A stretch of DNA of 64,000 nucleotides, taken from Corticicoccus populi (GTDB lineage Bacteria; Bacillota; Bacilli; Staphylococcales; Salinicoccaceae). The stretch covers positions 868,001 to 932,000 of the forward strand of contig NZ_JBHUOQ010000001.1 in the NCBI RefSeq assembly GCF_042686195.1, in the 5' to 3' direction. The stretch's first letter is position 1, and every line of letters begins with the position of its first letter. Both the position numbers and the translations under genes were made by a program. The notes beneath the pieces were generated by a model. That model saw only the letters and a list, made by a program, of their open reading frames with translations, made no database searches and was not told where the DNA came from. Below, one piece after another: positions 1 through 8,925 of the stretch.

Positions 1-1253
1 AGTAAAAAGATATTTTCAGGAAGTACACCTGTTTCAGTCGCAAGACGTGCATGGGCAATCTGCATTTTAAATTCACCCTGTACAGGGATAAAGTAGCTCG
101 GCTTCATTACATTCAGCATCATTTTAAGTTCTTCACTCAAACCATGACCGGATGCATGACTGTTCTGTTCAGGTGTTAACACTTTCGCACCTGCTTTTAC
201 CAGTTCATTAAGCGTGCTGTAAAGAATGACTTCCATATTGGATGAAGGTGTCGTTAAAATGTAGACTACATCACCTTCTTTAATATTTGTCACTGAATGA
301 CTGCCCTGTGACATCGTGCTTAGAGCTTCAATCGGTTCCCCTTGGGACCCGGTTGCTATAATTACAATTTCGTTGTCCGGATATTTACCGATTTCATGAC
401 TCGGTACAAGAAGACCTTCCGGAATATCAAAATAGCCTAAGTTTCTTGCCACTTTAAATGAGCTTTCAAGTGTTCTTCCAAGGAAAGACACTTTACGCTT
501 GGCTTTTACAGCATTATTCAACACCTGTTGAATTCTGACGAAGTTAGACGCATAGCATGATACAATAATACGTCCTTTTGCCTTATAAAATTCATCCAGA
601 ATATGTTCTTCAACGACATTTTCGGCAGTATTATAACCGCGTTTCTCCGCTTCTGTTGAGTCACTGATTAATGCCAGAACATTTTTTTCTGCAATTTCAT
701 ACATTTTTTTCATATTATAACCGTAATCTCCGGTTAAACTCTGATCAAATTTAAATTCCCCTGTATAGACAATGGAACCGTATTTTGTTTCGAGACTCAC
801 ACCATATGAATCCGGAATACTGTGGCTGGTTTCAAAAAATACCATTTCCACATGTTTAAATTTCATACGTGACTCGCTGTTGATTGTATAAAACTTAACT
901 TTCTTTCTGACACCTTTCTCTTTCAAACGTTCTTTAACAAGAGCAAGTGTCAGTTTTGAACCGTATACCGGAACATTTAATTCCTCTATGATATACGGAA
1001 GTGCACCAATCGAGTCCTCATGACCATGGCTTAAAAAGATTCCTTTTAAACGCTTCTTATTTTCCAGAACGTATGAAATATCCGGGATAACAACATCAAT
1101 CCCGAGCATTTCATCTTCCGGAAACATCAGACCAGCATCTAAAATGAACATCTCCTCATCGACTTCGACGACGTACATATTTTTGGCAATTTCACCAACA
1201 CCGCCAAGTGGAATGATTTTCACATTCACATTATTTTTTTCTGCTGAATTCAA
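1..1253 (-). CDS. rnjB: Ribonuclease J2 (partial, 3' end outside the window)
   Basis: Amino-terminal 417 residues of a metallo-beta-lactamase/beta-CASP ribonuclease J; the carboxyl end runs off the left edge. RNase J enzymes process and degrade RNA in the cytoplasmic degradosome. The metal-binding loop reads SHGHEDS near residues 75-81: the His, His and Asp are kept but the last His of the usual HGHEDH is Ser, which fits the weakly active RNase J2 paralogue. Its place beside pnp also matches staphylococcal rnjB. The TTG at 1253 was chosen because AGGAGG (1261-1266) lies seven bases ahead and the protein then begins with the usual short lead into the beta-lactamase fold. J1 versus J2 is an inference from motif and synteny. 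Confidence 0.93.
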   Translation of the reverse strand, partial: MNSAEKNNVNVKIIPLGGVGEIAKNMYVVEVDEEMFILDAGLMFPEDEMLGIDVVIPDISYVLENKKRLKGIFLSHGHEDSIGALPYIIEELNVPVYGSKLTLALVKERLKEKGVRKKVKFYTINSESRMKFKHVEMVFFETSHSIPDSYGVSLETKYGSIVYTGEFKFDQSLTGDYGYNMKKMYEIAEKNVLALISDSTEAEKRGYNTAENVVEEHILDEFYKAKGRIIVSCYASNFVRIQQVLNNAVKAKRKVSFLGRTLESSFKVARNLGYFDIPEGLLVPSHEIGKYPDNEIVIIATGSQGEPIEALSTMSQGSHSVTNIKEGDVVYILTTPSSNMEVILYSTLNELVKAGAKVLTPEQNSHASGHGLSEELKMMLNVMKPSYFIPVQGEFKMQIAHARLATETGVLPENIFL

Positions 1254-1270
1254 CTTATTTCCTCCTAAAT

Positions 1271-1528
1271 CTACTTAAAAGTGGCATGGTAATACTTACC
1301 GTCAATAGTCACATGGGACACAGATACATTTTTTGTAACGTAGCGTGTTTCATCAGAATTTTTTATGACTAATTCTGAAACTTCATCACCTTTTGACAAT
1401 AGATCTTTTAATTCATTTCCAAGCATCATATCTTCAAAAATAATTTTCACTTCGTTATCGTCTTTAATTCTTAACTGGCCCGAAGTATCATATTCTTTAC
1501 TATTTAACTGGACATAATCAAATATCAT
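1271..1528 (-). CDS. Unrecognised 85-residue protein between pnp and rnjB
   Basis: I do not recognise this small protein. It is soluble-looking, has no Cys and no membrane segment, and alternates acidic and basic stretches with likely beta-strand runs (for example VTIDGKYYHATF near the end). It is probably a real gene: its ATG follows the pnp stop by one base, the AAAGGAG within the last pnp codons is about nine bases upstream, and the rnjB ribosome site follows directly after its own stop. It therefore looks co-translated with two RNA-degradation enzymes. No equivalent is known to me at this place in Staphylococcus or Bacillus. Any role in RNA turnover would be guilt by association only. Confidence 0.75.
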   Translation of the reverse strand: MIFDYVQLNSKEYDTSGQLRIKDDNEVKIIFEDMMLGNELKDLLSKGDEVSELVIKNSDETRYVTKNVSVSHVTIDGKYYHATFK

Positions 1529-1529
1529 T

Positions 1530-3650
1530 CTATGCCTCTCCTTTATCTTTATCTGACTCTAACATTACCTTTCTTGATGCATTTACTCTGCCCTGGTTGT
1601 CAATTTCCGTTACTTTAACAAGGAATTGATCACCCATTTTTACAACATCTTCTACTTTATTTACACGTTTGTTTTCAAGCTGGGAAATATGAACGAGTGC
1701 ATCTTTACCCGGGAATAACTGTACAAATGCGCCGAATTTTTCGATACGTTTTACTTCACCCATATACACTTGTCCGACTTCCGCCACACGTGTAATATCT
1801 TCAATCCATTTTTTCGCTTCATTAATCATATTCTGATCACTGTGCCCGATAAATACAGTACCATCCTGTTCAATATCAAGCTTGACACCTGTCGCATCAA
1901 TAATTTCATTAATTTTCTTACCGCCCGGTCCAATGACATCACGGATTTGAGCCGGTTTAATGTGCATCACTTCAACCTTAGGTGCATATTTAGAGAGCTC
2001 TTCACGCGGTGCACTGATTGTCGCAAGCATATTATCAAGAATATGCAGACGGCCGACACGCGCCTGTTCCAGAGCTTCATGCAGAATATCTTCACTCAGA
2101 CCGTCAATTTTAATATCCATCTGAATTGCAGTAATTCCTTTTTCTGTACCTGCCACTTTAAAGTCCATATCGCCGAGCGCATCTTCCATACCTTGAATAT
2201 CTGAAAGAATCGTATAATTTTCTGCTTTTTTAACAAGCCCCATCGCAATACCTGCAACCGGTGCTTTAATCGGCACACCTGCATCCATTAACGCAAGTGT
2301 CGACCCACAAATCGATGCCTGTGACGTTGAACCGTTGGATTCAATGACTTCTGATACAACACGGATAGTGTACGGGAATTGTTCTGCATCCGGAATCACC
2401 TGGAATAAAGCACGTTCACCAAGTGCACCGTGTCCGATTTCACGACGCCCCGGTCCGCGGATCGGTCCGGTTTCACCTACTGAGAAGTGCGGGAAGTTAT
2501 AGTGATGCATGTAGCGTTTTTCTTCTTCGGTACCGAGACCATCGATAATCTGATGTTCCCCGAGCGCACCAAGTGTACAAACGGACAGCGCCTGAGTCTG
2601 ACCGCGCGTAAATAAACCTGAACCGTGTGTTCTAGGCAGTAATCCAACCTGTGAGTTAAGCGGTCTGATTTGTTCCGGCGCACGTCCGTCAGGACGGATT
2701 TTTTCATCAGTAATTAAACGGCGTACTTCTTCTTTAACGAGGCTGTTCAGTATTTCACTGACTGCTTTAAGTGTTTCTTCATAATCTTCAGCTTCATCAT
2801 CCAGTGTAGCAATGACCTGATCTTTAGCCTCTGAAATTTTTTCATCACGTGCCTGTTTCTCATGTTCCTGAATAGCTTCAAACAGCCCTGCTGCTTTTGC
2901 TTTTTCAACGAGATCCTTATGAAAATCTGCATCTTCTTCCTTAAGTACCACATCAGCCTTTACAGGCTCAACGTCTTTAATGATTTCTTCCTGGAATTCG
3001 ACTACTTTTTTAATTTCTTCATGGCCGAACATAATCGCCTTCAGCATCGTTTCTTCAGTCACTTCTTTCGCGCCTGCTTCAACCATGTTGACAGCATCTT
3101 TCGTACCAGCAACCTGAAGCTCCAGTTCTGATGCTTCAAGTTGTTCAACGGATGGATTTAAAACAAATTCCCCGTCGATTAATCCCACTGTCGCTCCGGC
3201 AATCGGTCCCTGGAACGGAATGTCACTGACACCAAGTGCAAGTGAAGATCCGAGCATTGCCGCCATCTGTGGTGATGCATCGGGATCTACTGAAAGCACC
3301 ATTGATATCACTTGAACATCATGTCTGTATCCATCCGGGAACAACGGGCGGATCGGTCTGTCAATCAGACGGCTTGTCAGTGTTGCTTCTTCGCTCGGGC
3401 GTCCTTCTCTTTTATTAAAACCGCCGGGAATTTTACCTGCTGCATATAACTTTTCTTCATAAGCAACAGTCAGTGGGAAGAATGGAAGATCTTTCGGCTC
3501 TTTGGAACCAGTCGCTGTGGATAAAACAACTGTCTCGCCGTAACGTACTAAAACGGCACCGCTTGCCTGCTTTGCCATTTCACCGTACTCAATTGTTAAG
3601 TCGCGTCCTCCCCATGTTGTGCTGTATGTTTTTTTAGTTGATTCTGTCAT
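1530..3650 (-). CDS. pnp: Polyribonucleotide nucleotidyltransferase (PNPase)
   Basis: A 706-residue phosphorolytic 3'-5' exoribonuclease that releases nucleoside diphosphates from RNA and works with RNase J and helicase in the degradosome. Two RNase PH-like domains are visible (first near residues 10-140; second near 310-460, with FTRGQTQAL and GTEEEKRYMHH), joined by a helical linker. A KH domain (VIGPGGKKINEI) and an S1 domain (FGAFVQLFPGKDALVHIS) follow at the end. The frame is open further upstream, but the ATG at 3650 has AAGGAGAG at the right distance and gives the standard MTESTK-type beginning. It lies downstream of the rpsO terminator, so it probably has its own promoter in the AT-rich gap, which I could not assign. 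Confidence 0.98.
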   Translation of the reverse strand: MTESTKKTYSTTWGGRDLTIEYGEMAKQASGAVLVRYGETVVLSTATGSKEPKDLPFFPLTVAYEEKLYAAGKIPGGFNKREGRPSEEATLTSRLIDRPIRPLFPDGYRHDVQVISMVLSVDPDASPQMAAMLGSSLALGVSDIPFQGPIAGATVGLIDGEFVLNPSVEQLEASELELQVAGTKDAVNMVEAGAKEVTEETMLKAIMFGHEEIKKVVEFQEEIIKDVEPVKADVVLKEEDADFHKDLVEKAKAAGLFEAIQEHEKQARDEKISEAKDQVIATLDDEAEDYEETLKAVSEILNSLVKEEVRRLITDEKIRPDGRAPEQIRPLNSQVGLLPRTHGSGLFTRGQTQALSVCTLGALGEHQIIDGLGTEEEKRYMHHYNFPHFSVGETGPIRGPGRREIGHGALGERALFQVIPDAEQFPYTIRVVSEVIESNGSTSQASICGSTLALMDAGVPIKAPVAGIAMGLVKKAENYTILSDIQGMEDALGDMDFKVAGTEKGITAIQMDIKIDGLSEDILHEALEQARVGRLHILDNMLATISAPREELSKYAPKVEVMHIKPAQIRDVIGPGGKKINEIIDATGVKLDIEQDGTVFIGHSDQNMINEAKKWIEDITRVAEVGQVYMGEVKRIEKFGAFVQLFPGKDALVHISQLENKRVNKVEDVVKMGDQFLVKVTEIDNQGRVNASRKVMLESDKDKGEA

Positions 3651-3716
3651 AATTTGTTTACTCTCCTTAGTGTGGCTACTTATAATTAAGTGTATCATTT
3701 TTACAGTAAAATATAT

Positions 3717-3751
3717 ATATAAAAAGGCATATCCTGTTTGTCGGATATGCC
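3717..3751 (-). terminator. Intrinsic terminator of rpsO
   Basis: Nine-base-pair hairpin GGCATATCC/GGATATGCC (arms 3726-3734 and 3743-3751) with an eight-base loop. It is followed on the minus strand by five T and a TA-rich stretch. It separates rpsO from pnp. Confidence 0.85.
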
Positions 3752-3763
3752 TTAAGTGTGAGA

Positions 3764-4033
3764 TTAGCGGCGAAGACCAAGTCTGCCGATAAGTTCACGG
3801 TATCTTTGAATATCTTTTTCACGAAGGTAAGTCAGCAGGTGTTTTCTGCGGCCGACCATTTTCAAAAGTCCACGTCTTGAATGGTGGTCTTTCTTGTGTA
3901 CTTTCAAATGTTCGTTAAGTGTAGTGATTTCTGCAGTCAGTACAGCGATTTGTACTTCCGGAGAACCAGTATCACTTTCGTGAACACGGTATTCTTCGAT
4001 TAATTGATTTTTGCGCTCTTGTGTAATTGCCAT
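3764..4033 (-). CDS. rpsO: 30S ribosomal protein S15
   Basis: An 89-residue S15, a primary binder of the central domain of 16S rRNA and part of inter-subunit bridge contacts. The family pattern is plain: DTGSPEVQIA, HLKVHKKDHHSRRGL and the end RYRELIGRLGLRR. The open frame extends 34 codons further, but the ATG at 4033 follows TTAAGGAGGCGCTAAAC and gives the normal MAITQERK start. It is a monocistronic unit with its own promoter and terminator, between ribF and pnp as in other Firmicutes. An 80-base leader with possible structure precedes it. Confidence 0.98.
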   Translation of the reverse strand: MAITQERKNQLIEEYRVHESDTGSPEVQIAVLTAEITTLNEHLKVHKKDHHSRRGLLKMVGRRKHLLTYLREKDIQRYRELIGRLGLRR

Positions 4034-4113
4034 GTTTAGCGCCTCCTTAAATAAATAATATTCACCTGTACCCGAGCAGTCGTCGGAGTTTCTAACTGCC
4101 AAGATAAGGCACT
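4034..4113 (-). promoter_or_regulatory. rpsO 5' leader, possible S15 autoregulatory structure
   Basis: The RNA from the predicted start to the rpsO ATG is about 80 bases. Two interleaved pairings can be drawn: GCAGT (4095-4099) with ACTGC (4076-4080), and CCGA (4083-4086) with TCGG (4072-4075). Together these would form a small pseudoknot, though with no linker between the last two strands it may be sterically strained. S15 is known to repress itself through leader structures in several phyla. Whether this leader belongs to a known class is not established here. Confidence 0.3.
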
Positions 4114-4119
4114 TGACTA

Positions 4120-4148
4120 AGTATACAGAAATCATCTTGTATTTTCAA
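4120..4148 (-). promoter_or_regulatory. Promoter of rpsO
   Basis: TTGAAA (4143-4148), a 17-base spacer and TATACT (4120-4125), near the sigma-A consensus. The start should fall near 4113, about 80 bases ahead of the rpsO ATG. Confidence 0.75.
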
Positions 4149-4210
4149 GAGATTATTCCTATTTAATCATTCCCTTGATATAAAATGAGTGCAGAAATAA
4201 TTCTACTCAA

Positions 4211-5179
4211 TTATACTGCAGGTTCCGACAAGCTGACTTCCGATAATAATGTTTCAGCTGTATCCTTGTCTTTAGTAATCTGGGCAACAAGTTCTTCAAT
4301 GCCGTTAAATTTCTTCTCATCCCTGATAAATTCATGCCAGTAAACAGTGACGCTCTCACCGTATATACTCCGGTCAAAATCAAAGAGGTGTACTTCTATC
4401 GACGGCTTTACCGCTGAGTCATGGAAAGTCGGCTTAACTCCGACATTACATACCCCTTTCAACAACGTACCTTCATTATTCAGCCTAAGCGTTACTGCGT
4501 AAACACCGTTACGCGGCAGAAAGTACCGGTATTCCGATTCAATATTGGCTGTCGGAAACCCGATTGTCCTGCCTCTTTTTTCACCCTGAACAACGAGACC
4601 GCTGACAGAATAAGTTCTTCCAAGCGCATCATTTACATCCTGAATATTTCCTTCAGATAAGTCTTCACGGATTTTTGTCGTTGATATTTTAGCCTCTGAA
4701 CCGCTGCACTCACACTTGTCGATGACTCTGACTGTAAATTCATCATAGTCCGCCAAAGTGTTTATATTGCCGCGACCTTTATATCCGTAAGTAAAATCGA
4801 ACCCTGCGATTAAGGTATTGATTCTGGAGCCGATAATGTACTCCTGAACAAAGTAATCCGGGTCCAGTGATGCAAAGCTGCTTGAAAAATGAATAATAAA
4901 ACAGTAATCAATTCCTTTTTTTTCAAGCATATCCAGTTTCACATCAAGCGGTGTAACATATGTGGTTCTCTGCTGCTTTGGATTCAGTACAACTGACGGG
5001 TGGGGATCAAATGTCATTACAGCTTTTTTTAATCCTTTTTCTTCTGCAATTCTGCTCATTTCATCAATCACGGATTGATGTCCTCTGTGAAGCCCGTCAA
5101 AAAAACCAATTGCCGTCGCACTTTCTTCTATATCAGTCAATTTAATATCATTGGGATGATGTAATCTAAACGTCTGCAT
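4211..5179 (-). CDS. ribF: Bifunctional riboflavin kinase / FAD synthetase
   Basis: A 322-residue cytoplasmic enzyme that phosphorylates riboflavin to FMN and adenylates FMN to FAD. The N-terminal nucleotidyltransferase half shows GFFDGLHRGH (residues 25-34) and TTKIREDL near 167-174. The C-terminal flavokinase half shows GFPTAN at 207-212. Length and domain order are typical of bacterial RibF. The ATG at 5179 has AAGGCGG in front. It follows truB by only 12 bases, so the two are probably one transcript started at the promoter found upstream of truB, the usual truB-ribF pairing. Confidence 0.97.
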   Translation of the reverse strand: MQTFRLHHPNDIKLTDIEESATAIGFFDGLHRGHQSVIDEMSRIAEEKGLKKAVMTFDPHPSVVLNPKQQRTTYVTPLDVKLDMLEKKGIDYCFIIHFSSSFASLDPDYFVQEYIIGSRINTLIAGFDFTYGYKGRGNINTLADYDEFTVRVIDKCECSGSEAKISTTKIREDLSEGNIQDVNDALGRTYSVSGLVVQGEKRGRTIGFPTANIESEYRYFLPRNGVYAVTLRLNNEGTLLKGVCNVGVKPTFHDSAVKPSIEVHLFDFDRSIYGESVTVYWHEFIRDEKKFNGIEELVAQITKDKDTAETLLSEVSLSEPAV

Positions 5180-5191
5180 TATTTAACCGCC

Positions 5192-6118
5192 TTATATATC
5201 AATATCACTTGTAAACATTTTAAATGGTTTCAGTTCATCCGGTTTTTTCGGGTGTTCCATATAAAGGGCAATCACTTTTCCCTCGTGCTTAAAGACAATA
5301 TATCCTGAAGTCACAGATGAACCATCAACATATTTAATCATATCATTTTTATATATTTTCTGCCCGTTCCTGATTTTGAAAAATAAATCTTCATCAGAAA
5401 TATGAATGGTATTTTCTTCAGTAATAATATTTTCAACCGGCTGAATCACTTCTTCCGGATTCATTTCACTGAGCTCTGAAAGAGTGACTGCCTGACTGAT
5501 AGTAAATCCACATGATGCATTTCGAACCAGATGTGACATATGTGCAGGCACCCCGAGCTTTTTCCCGATATCCACAGCGAGTGTACGTATATATGTCCCT
5601 TTAGTACACAGCACCTCAATGTTAAATGTAAGTGTACCGTCCTTCCTTACAATGTCATCAGTTCTTTCAATGTCTTTTATAAACACTGTTTTGACAGGTC
5701 TTTCAACTTCTATCCCTGCCCGTGCATATTCATAAAGCTTTTTTCCGTTCACTTTCACTGAAGAATAAAGCGGCACCTGCTGATGATATTCTCCTGTAAA
5801 TGACTGAATCGCTTTATCAATTTCTGCAGTGTCCAATTCCGGCACTTCAGCCTGTTCAATAACCTCGCCTGAAGCATCTTCTGTCACTGTAGAAACCCCG
5901 AGTGTCACTTCAGCGGTGTATGCCTTGTCCCGCTCCTGCATATATTCCGTAAGCTTTGTCGCCTGACCGAGAACCAGCGGCAGCACCCCTGTAACATCGG
6001 GATCAAGTGTCCCTGTATGTCCGATTTTTTTCATTCCTAAAATTTTTCGTGCTTTAAATACAACATCATGGCTGGTCATTCCAGCCTCTTTATATATGGG
6101 GATTACACCATGGTACAT
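5192..6118 (-). CDS. truB: tRNA pseudouridine(55) synthase
   Basis: A 308-residue enzyme that makes pseudouridine at position 55 in the T-loop of tRNAs. The catalytic motif HTGTLDPD is at residues 34-41, with D39 the expected nucleophile; RTLAVDIG and the C-terminal PUA-like part follow. The frame is open for 24 more codons, but the ATG at 6118 has GTAAGGAG eight bases upstream and gives the standard MYHGVIPIYKEAGMTS start. It lies downstream of a terminator after rbfA and carries its own promoter whose -35 is inside that terminator. Confidence 0.97.
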   Translation of the reverse strand: MYHGVIPIYKEAGMTSHDVVFKARKILGMKKIGHTGTLDPDVTGVLPLVLGQATKLTEYMQERDKAYTAEVTLGVSTVTEDASGEVIEQAEVPELDTAEIDKAIQSFTGEYHQQVPLYSSVKVNGKKLYEYARAGIEVERPVKTVFIKDIERTDDIVRKDGTLTFNIEVLCTKGTYIRTLAVDIGKKLGVPAHMSHLVRNASCGFTISQAVTLSELSEMNPEEVIQPVENIITEENTIHISDEDLFFKIRNGQKIYKNDMIKYVDGSSVTSGYIVFKHEGKVIALYMEHPKKPDELKPFKMFTSDIDI

Positions 6119-6155
6119 TTGTATTCTCCTTACTTTCGTCTTTATGACCAAAATT

Positions 6156-6184
6156 AGTATAATCCATTCAAAAAAAATAGGCAA
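6156..6184 (-). promoter_or_regulatory. Promoter of truB-ribF, overlapping a terminator
   Basis: TTGCCT (6179-6184), 17 bases, TATACT (6156-6161). The -35 hexamer is part of the first-strand base of the rbfA terminator hairpin, and the T tract forms the spacer. The -35 is only a moderate match (TTG kept); the -10 is strong. Confidence 0.55.
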
Positions 6185-6205
6185 ACTCAAAATTCTGAGT
6201 CTGCC
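6170..6205 (-). terminator. Intrinsic terminator after rbfA
   Basis: Ten-pair stem with one mismatch, GGCAGACTCA/TGAGTTTGCC on the minus strand (arms 6196-6205 and 6180-6189), six-base loop, then TA and eight T. It ends the long rimP-nusA-infB-rbfA unit. Confidence 0.75.
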
Positions 6206-6213
6206 TTTTCTTC

Positions 6214-6549
6214 TTACTTTTCTTTTATATCATTCAGTAATGATTCAATTTTATGACCGTATTCAATGGACGTATCATATTTAAAGAATAATTCAGGTGC
6301 TTTTCTCAGACGGATACTTCTTGCCACCTCTGAACGTACAAGACCTTTTGCACGGTCCAGTGCCGCCTGTACTTTTTCTTTATTATCATTGAATGATGTG
6401 TAGTAAATCGTTGCATTTTCAAGTTCTGTTGTCAATTCAACATCAGTCACTGTCACCATGCCGATATCTTTATCATCGACTTTAGTACGCAGTGCCTCAC
6501 TGACTACTTTTTTAATTTCTTCTGATACTCTTTCACTTCTGTTACTCAT
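6214..6549 (-). CDS. rbfA: Ribosome-binding factor A
   Basis: A 111-residue KH-like RNA-binding protein needed for late 30S maturation and 16S rRNA 5'-end processing. It shows the family start (RVSEEIKKVVSEAL), the central VTVTDVELT strand and the RKAPELFFKYD segment. Length is ordinary for Firmicutes. The ATG at 6549 has AAAGGTGATC just upstream and begins five bases after the infB stop, so it is the last gene of the nusA-infB operon, its normal place. Confidence 0.97.
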   Translation of the reverse strand: MSNRSERVSEEIKKVVSEALRTKVDDKDIGMVTVTDVELTTELENATIYYTSFNDNKEKVQAALDRAKGLVRSEVARSIRLRKAPELFFKYDTSIEYGHKIESLLNDIKEK

Positions 6550-6554
6550 TTAGA

Positions 6555-8612
6555 TCACCTTTCAATCTCAACCATGACATAAGGCTCAATCTGGTCGCCT
6601 TCTTTAATGTCATTGAAGTTCTTAATCGTGATACCACACTCATAACCTGCAGAAACCTCTTTCGCATCATCCTGGAATCTCTTCAGCGCATCAAGTTCAC
6701 CTTCATAAATGACAACACCGTTACGAATTATGCGGACAGTAGAGTCACGTGTAATCTTACCGTCTGTAACATAAGAACCGGCGATTGTACCGATTTTAGA
6801 TACTTTGAATGTCTGTCTGACTTCAACGTTACCGATGATTTTTTCTTCGTACTCAGGATCAAGCATCCCTTTCATCGCCTGTTCGATTTCTTCGATGACT
6901 TTATAGATAATGCGGTGAAGTCTCATATCCACATTTTCCTGGTCTGCCGCTTTCTTCGCATTAGTATCCGGTCTCACGTTAAAACCGATAATGATTGCAT
7001 TTGAAGCATTCGCAAGTGTCACGTCCGATTCGTTAATCGCGCCGACACCTGTGTGGATAATTCTGATATTAACACCTTCAACGTCAATTTTCATCAATGA
7101 CGCATTCAATGCTTCAACAGAACCCTGCACATCCCCTTTAATAATCAGATTCAAGTCTTTCATTTCGCCTTCTTTCATTTGTTCAAATAAATTATCAAGG
7201 CTGACTTTCTGAGTCTGTTCACGATCTTTCAGGATTTGATTTTCGTGACGTAATTCACCGATTGAACGGGCTTTTTTATCGTCTTCAAATACAACAAAAC
7301 GGTCGCCTGCCTGAGGCACATCATTCAATCCTGTAATCTCAACCGGTATTGAAGGACCGGCATTATTAATCCGTGCACCTGTATCGCTTGTCATTGCCCG
7401 GACTTTACCGTAAGTGTTGCCGACAACTACAGAGTCCCCGACTTTAAGAGTTCCGTGCTGAACAAGGAGTGATGCTGCGGGACCGCGTGATTTATCAAGT
7501 TCCGCTTCAATTACCGTACCGATTGCAGGACGGTTCGATTCTGTTTTCAGTTCCGCAACCTCACCGACAAGTGTAATCATTTCGATTAAATCATCAATAC
7601 CTTCTCCGCTCAATGCAGAAAGTGGTACGAAAATAGTGTCGCCGCCCCAGTCTTCTGGATACAGACCATGTTCACCAAGTTCAGTCATTACACGGTCAGG
7701 ATTTGCTGTCGGCTTATCGATTTTATTTACTGCAACAATAATCGGCACTTCTGCTGCTTTCGCATGGTTGATTGCTTCAATAGTCTGAGGCATAACACCA
7801 TCATCTGCAGCCACAACAAGAATTGTAATATCAGTCACCTGCGCACCGCGTGCACGCATTGTTGTAAATGCTGCGTGACCTGGTGTATCAAGGAATGTGA
7901 TTTTCTTACCGCCCGACTCAATTTGATACGCACCGATATGCTGTGTGATTCCGCCTGCTTCGCCGGCAGTCACTTTCGTATGGCGTATGGAGTCAAGAAG
8001 CGTTGTTTTACCATGGTCAACGTGCCCCATAATTGTTACAACACTTGGTCTTTCTTCAGACATATCATCACTCAAGTTAAAGTAATGCTCTAAATCCGTA
8101 TCATCAACAACCACTTCAAGCTCCGGAGTGAAACCGTAGTTGTCTGCAATCAGTTCAACAGATTCATTTTCAAGCGACTGGTTAATGTTTGCCATTACCC
8201 CTACCATAAATAAATCTTTAATCACTTTAGATGCATCTACTCCAAGCTTTTCAGCTAACTCACCGACTGTAATACCTTCTTCATAAGTGAAGGTTTTACT
8301 TTCCGGTTCTTTAGGTGCTTCTTTTTGAGGCTTTTTGTCATTATTTTTAGCAGTATTCTGCTTTTTGTTCTGCTGATTCTTATTATTTTTCTTAGCATTG
8401 TTGTCTTTCTTGCCGGAAGTATTCTTGTTGTCTTTTTTAGAATCTTTGGATGCTGATTTTTTAAACTTCGCATCCAGCATTTTGACTTCTTTATCTTCTA
8501 ATGAACGCATATGGCTCTTAGCTTCAATGCCTTTTGTCTTTAAGAAATCCATAATATCTTTTGTTGAAGCTTTTACCTCTTTTGCATACTCGTGGATTCT
8601 GATTTTACTCAT
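6555..8612 (-). CDS. infB: Translation initiation factor IF-2
   Basis: A 685-residue GTPase that places formyl-Met-tRNA on the 30S subunit and drives subunit joining. An N-terminal IF2N helix pair (RIHEYAKEV) is followed by a Lys/Asn/Gln-rich low-complexity linker to about residue 115 and a second IF2N segment. The G domain has GHVDHGKT, DTPGH and NKID, and domains II, III and the tRNA-binding IV follow. The frame is open upstream, but the ATG at 8612 has GGGAAAGGAAAGTG in front and gives the MSKIRIHEYAK start. Its N-terminal extension is short compared with enterobacterial IF2, as usual for cocci. It is in one operon with nusA, rnpM and ylxQ. Confidence 0.98.
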   Translation of the reverse strand: MSKIRIHEYAKEVKASTKDIMDFLKTKGIEAKSHMRSLEDKEVKMLDAKFKKSASKDSKKDNKNTSGKKDNNAKKNNKNQQNKKQNTAKNNDKKPQKEAPKEPESKTFTYEEGITVGELAEKLGVDASKVIKDLFMVGVMANINQSLENESVELIADNYGFTPELEVVVDDTDLEHYFNLSDDMSEERPSVVTIMGHVDHGKTTLLDSIRHTKVTAGEAGGITQHIGAYQIESGGKKITFLDTPGHAAFTTMRARGAQVTDITILVVAADDGVMPQTIEAINHAKAAEVPIIVAVNKIDKPTANPDRVMTELGEHGLYPEDWGGDTIFVPLSALSGEGIDDLIEMITLVGEVAELKTESNRPAIGTVIEAELDKSRGPAASLLVQHGTLKVGDSVVVGNTYGKVRAMTSDTGARINNAGPSIPVEITGLNDVPQAGDRFVVFEDDKKARSIGELRHENQILKDREQTQKVSLDNLFEQMKEGEMKDLNLIIKGDVQGSVEALNASLMKIDVEGVNIRIIHTGVGAINESDVTLANASNAIIIGFNVRPDTNAKKAADQENVDMRLHRIIYKVIEEIEQAMKGMLDPEYEEKIIGNVEVRQTFKVSKIGTIAGSYVTDGKITRDSTVRIIRNGVVIYEGELDALKRFQDDAKEVSAGYECGITIKNFNDIKEGDQIEPYVMVEIER

Positions 8613-8616
8613 TGAA

Positions 8617-8925
8617 TCACTTTCCTTTCCCTGCAAGCTCCAGACACTTTTTCCCAAATCCTTTATCCACCACCGCAAGAACGACCCGGTTTCCGGCGCC
8701 GGTTGCACTGCTGAGCTCTTCTTTGGTGTATTGGTCTATCACTTGTACTTTATAAAACTTAGATTTATCTTTAATTTTCTTCGTTGTACTTGTACCCGCA
8801 TCACTGGCCAGAAAAATAACACTCGCCTGCTGACGTTTAATCGCATCCAGCGTTTTTTCTTCACCATTCTGCATTTTTCCGGCACGCTTAATGAGCCCGA
8901 GTAAGTTTAAAAGCGGATCTGTCAT
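8617..8925 (-). CDS. ylxQ: YlxQ, L7Ae-family RNA-binding protein
   Basis: A 102-residue protein of the L7Ae/L30e/Gadd45 fold, which in Bacillus binds kink-turn RNA. Visible are the start LLNLLGLIKRAGK, the strand SVIFLASDAGTSTTKKI and the ELSSATG segment typical of the fold. It overlaps rnpM by four bases (ATGA) and ends a few bases before infB, so translation is probably coupled. This is its conserved place between ylxR and infB. Its exact cellular RNA target is not settled in the family. Confidence 0.93.
   Translation of the reverse strand: MTDPLLNLLGLIKRAGKMQNGEEKTLDAIKRQQASVIFLASDAGTSTTKKIKDKSKFYKVQVIDQYTKEELSSATGAGNRVVLAVVDKGFGKKCLELAGKGK

Noticed and set aside
8398..8904. Open frame of 168 codons on the plus strand
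   Set aside because: Antisense to infB and ylxQ; no upstream signals.
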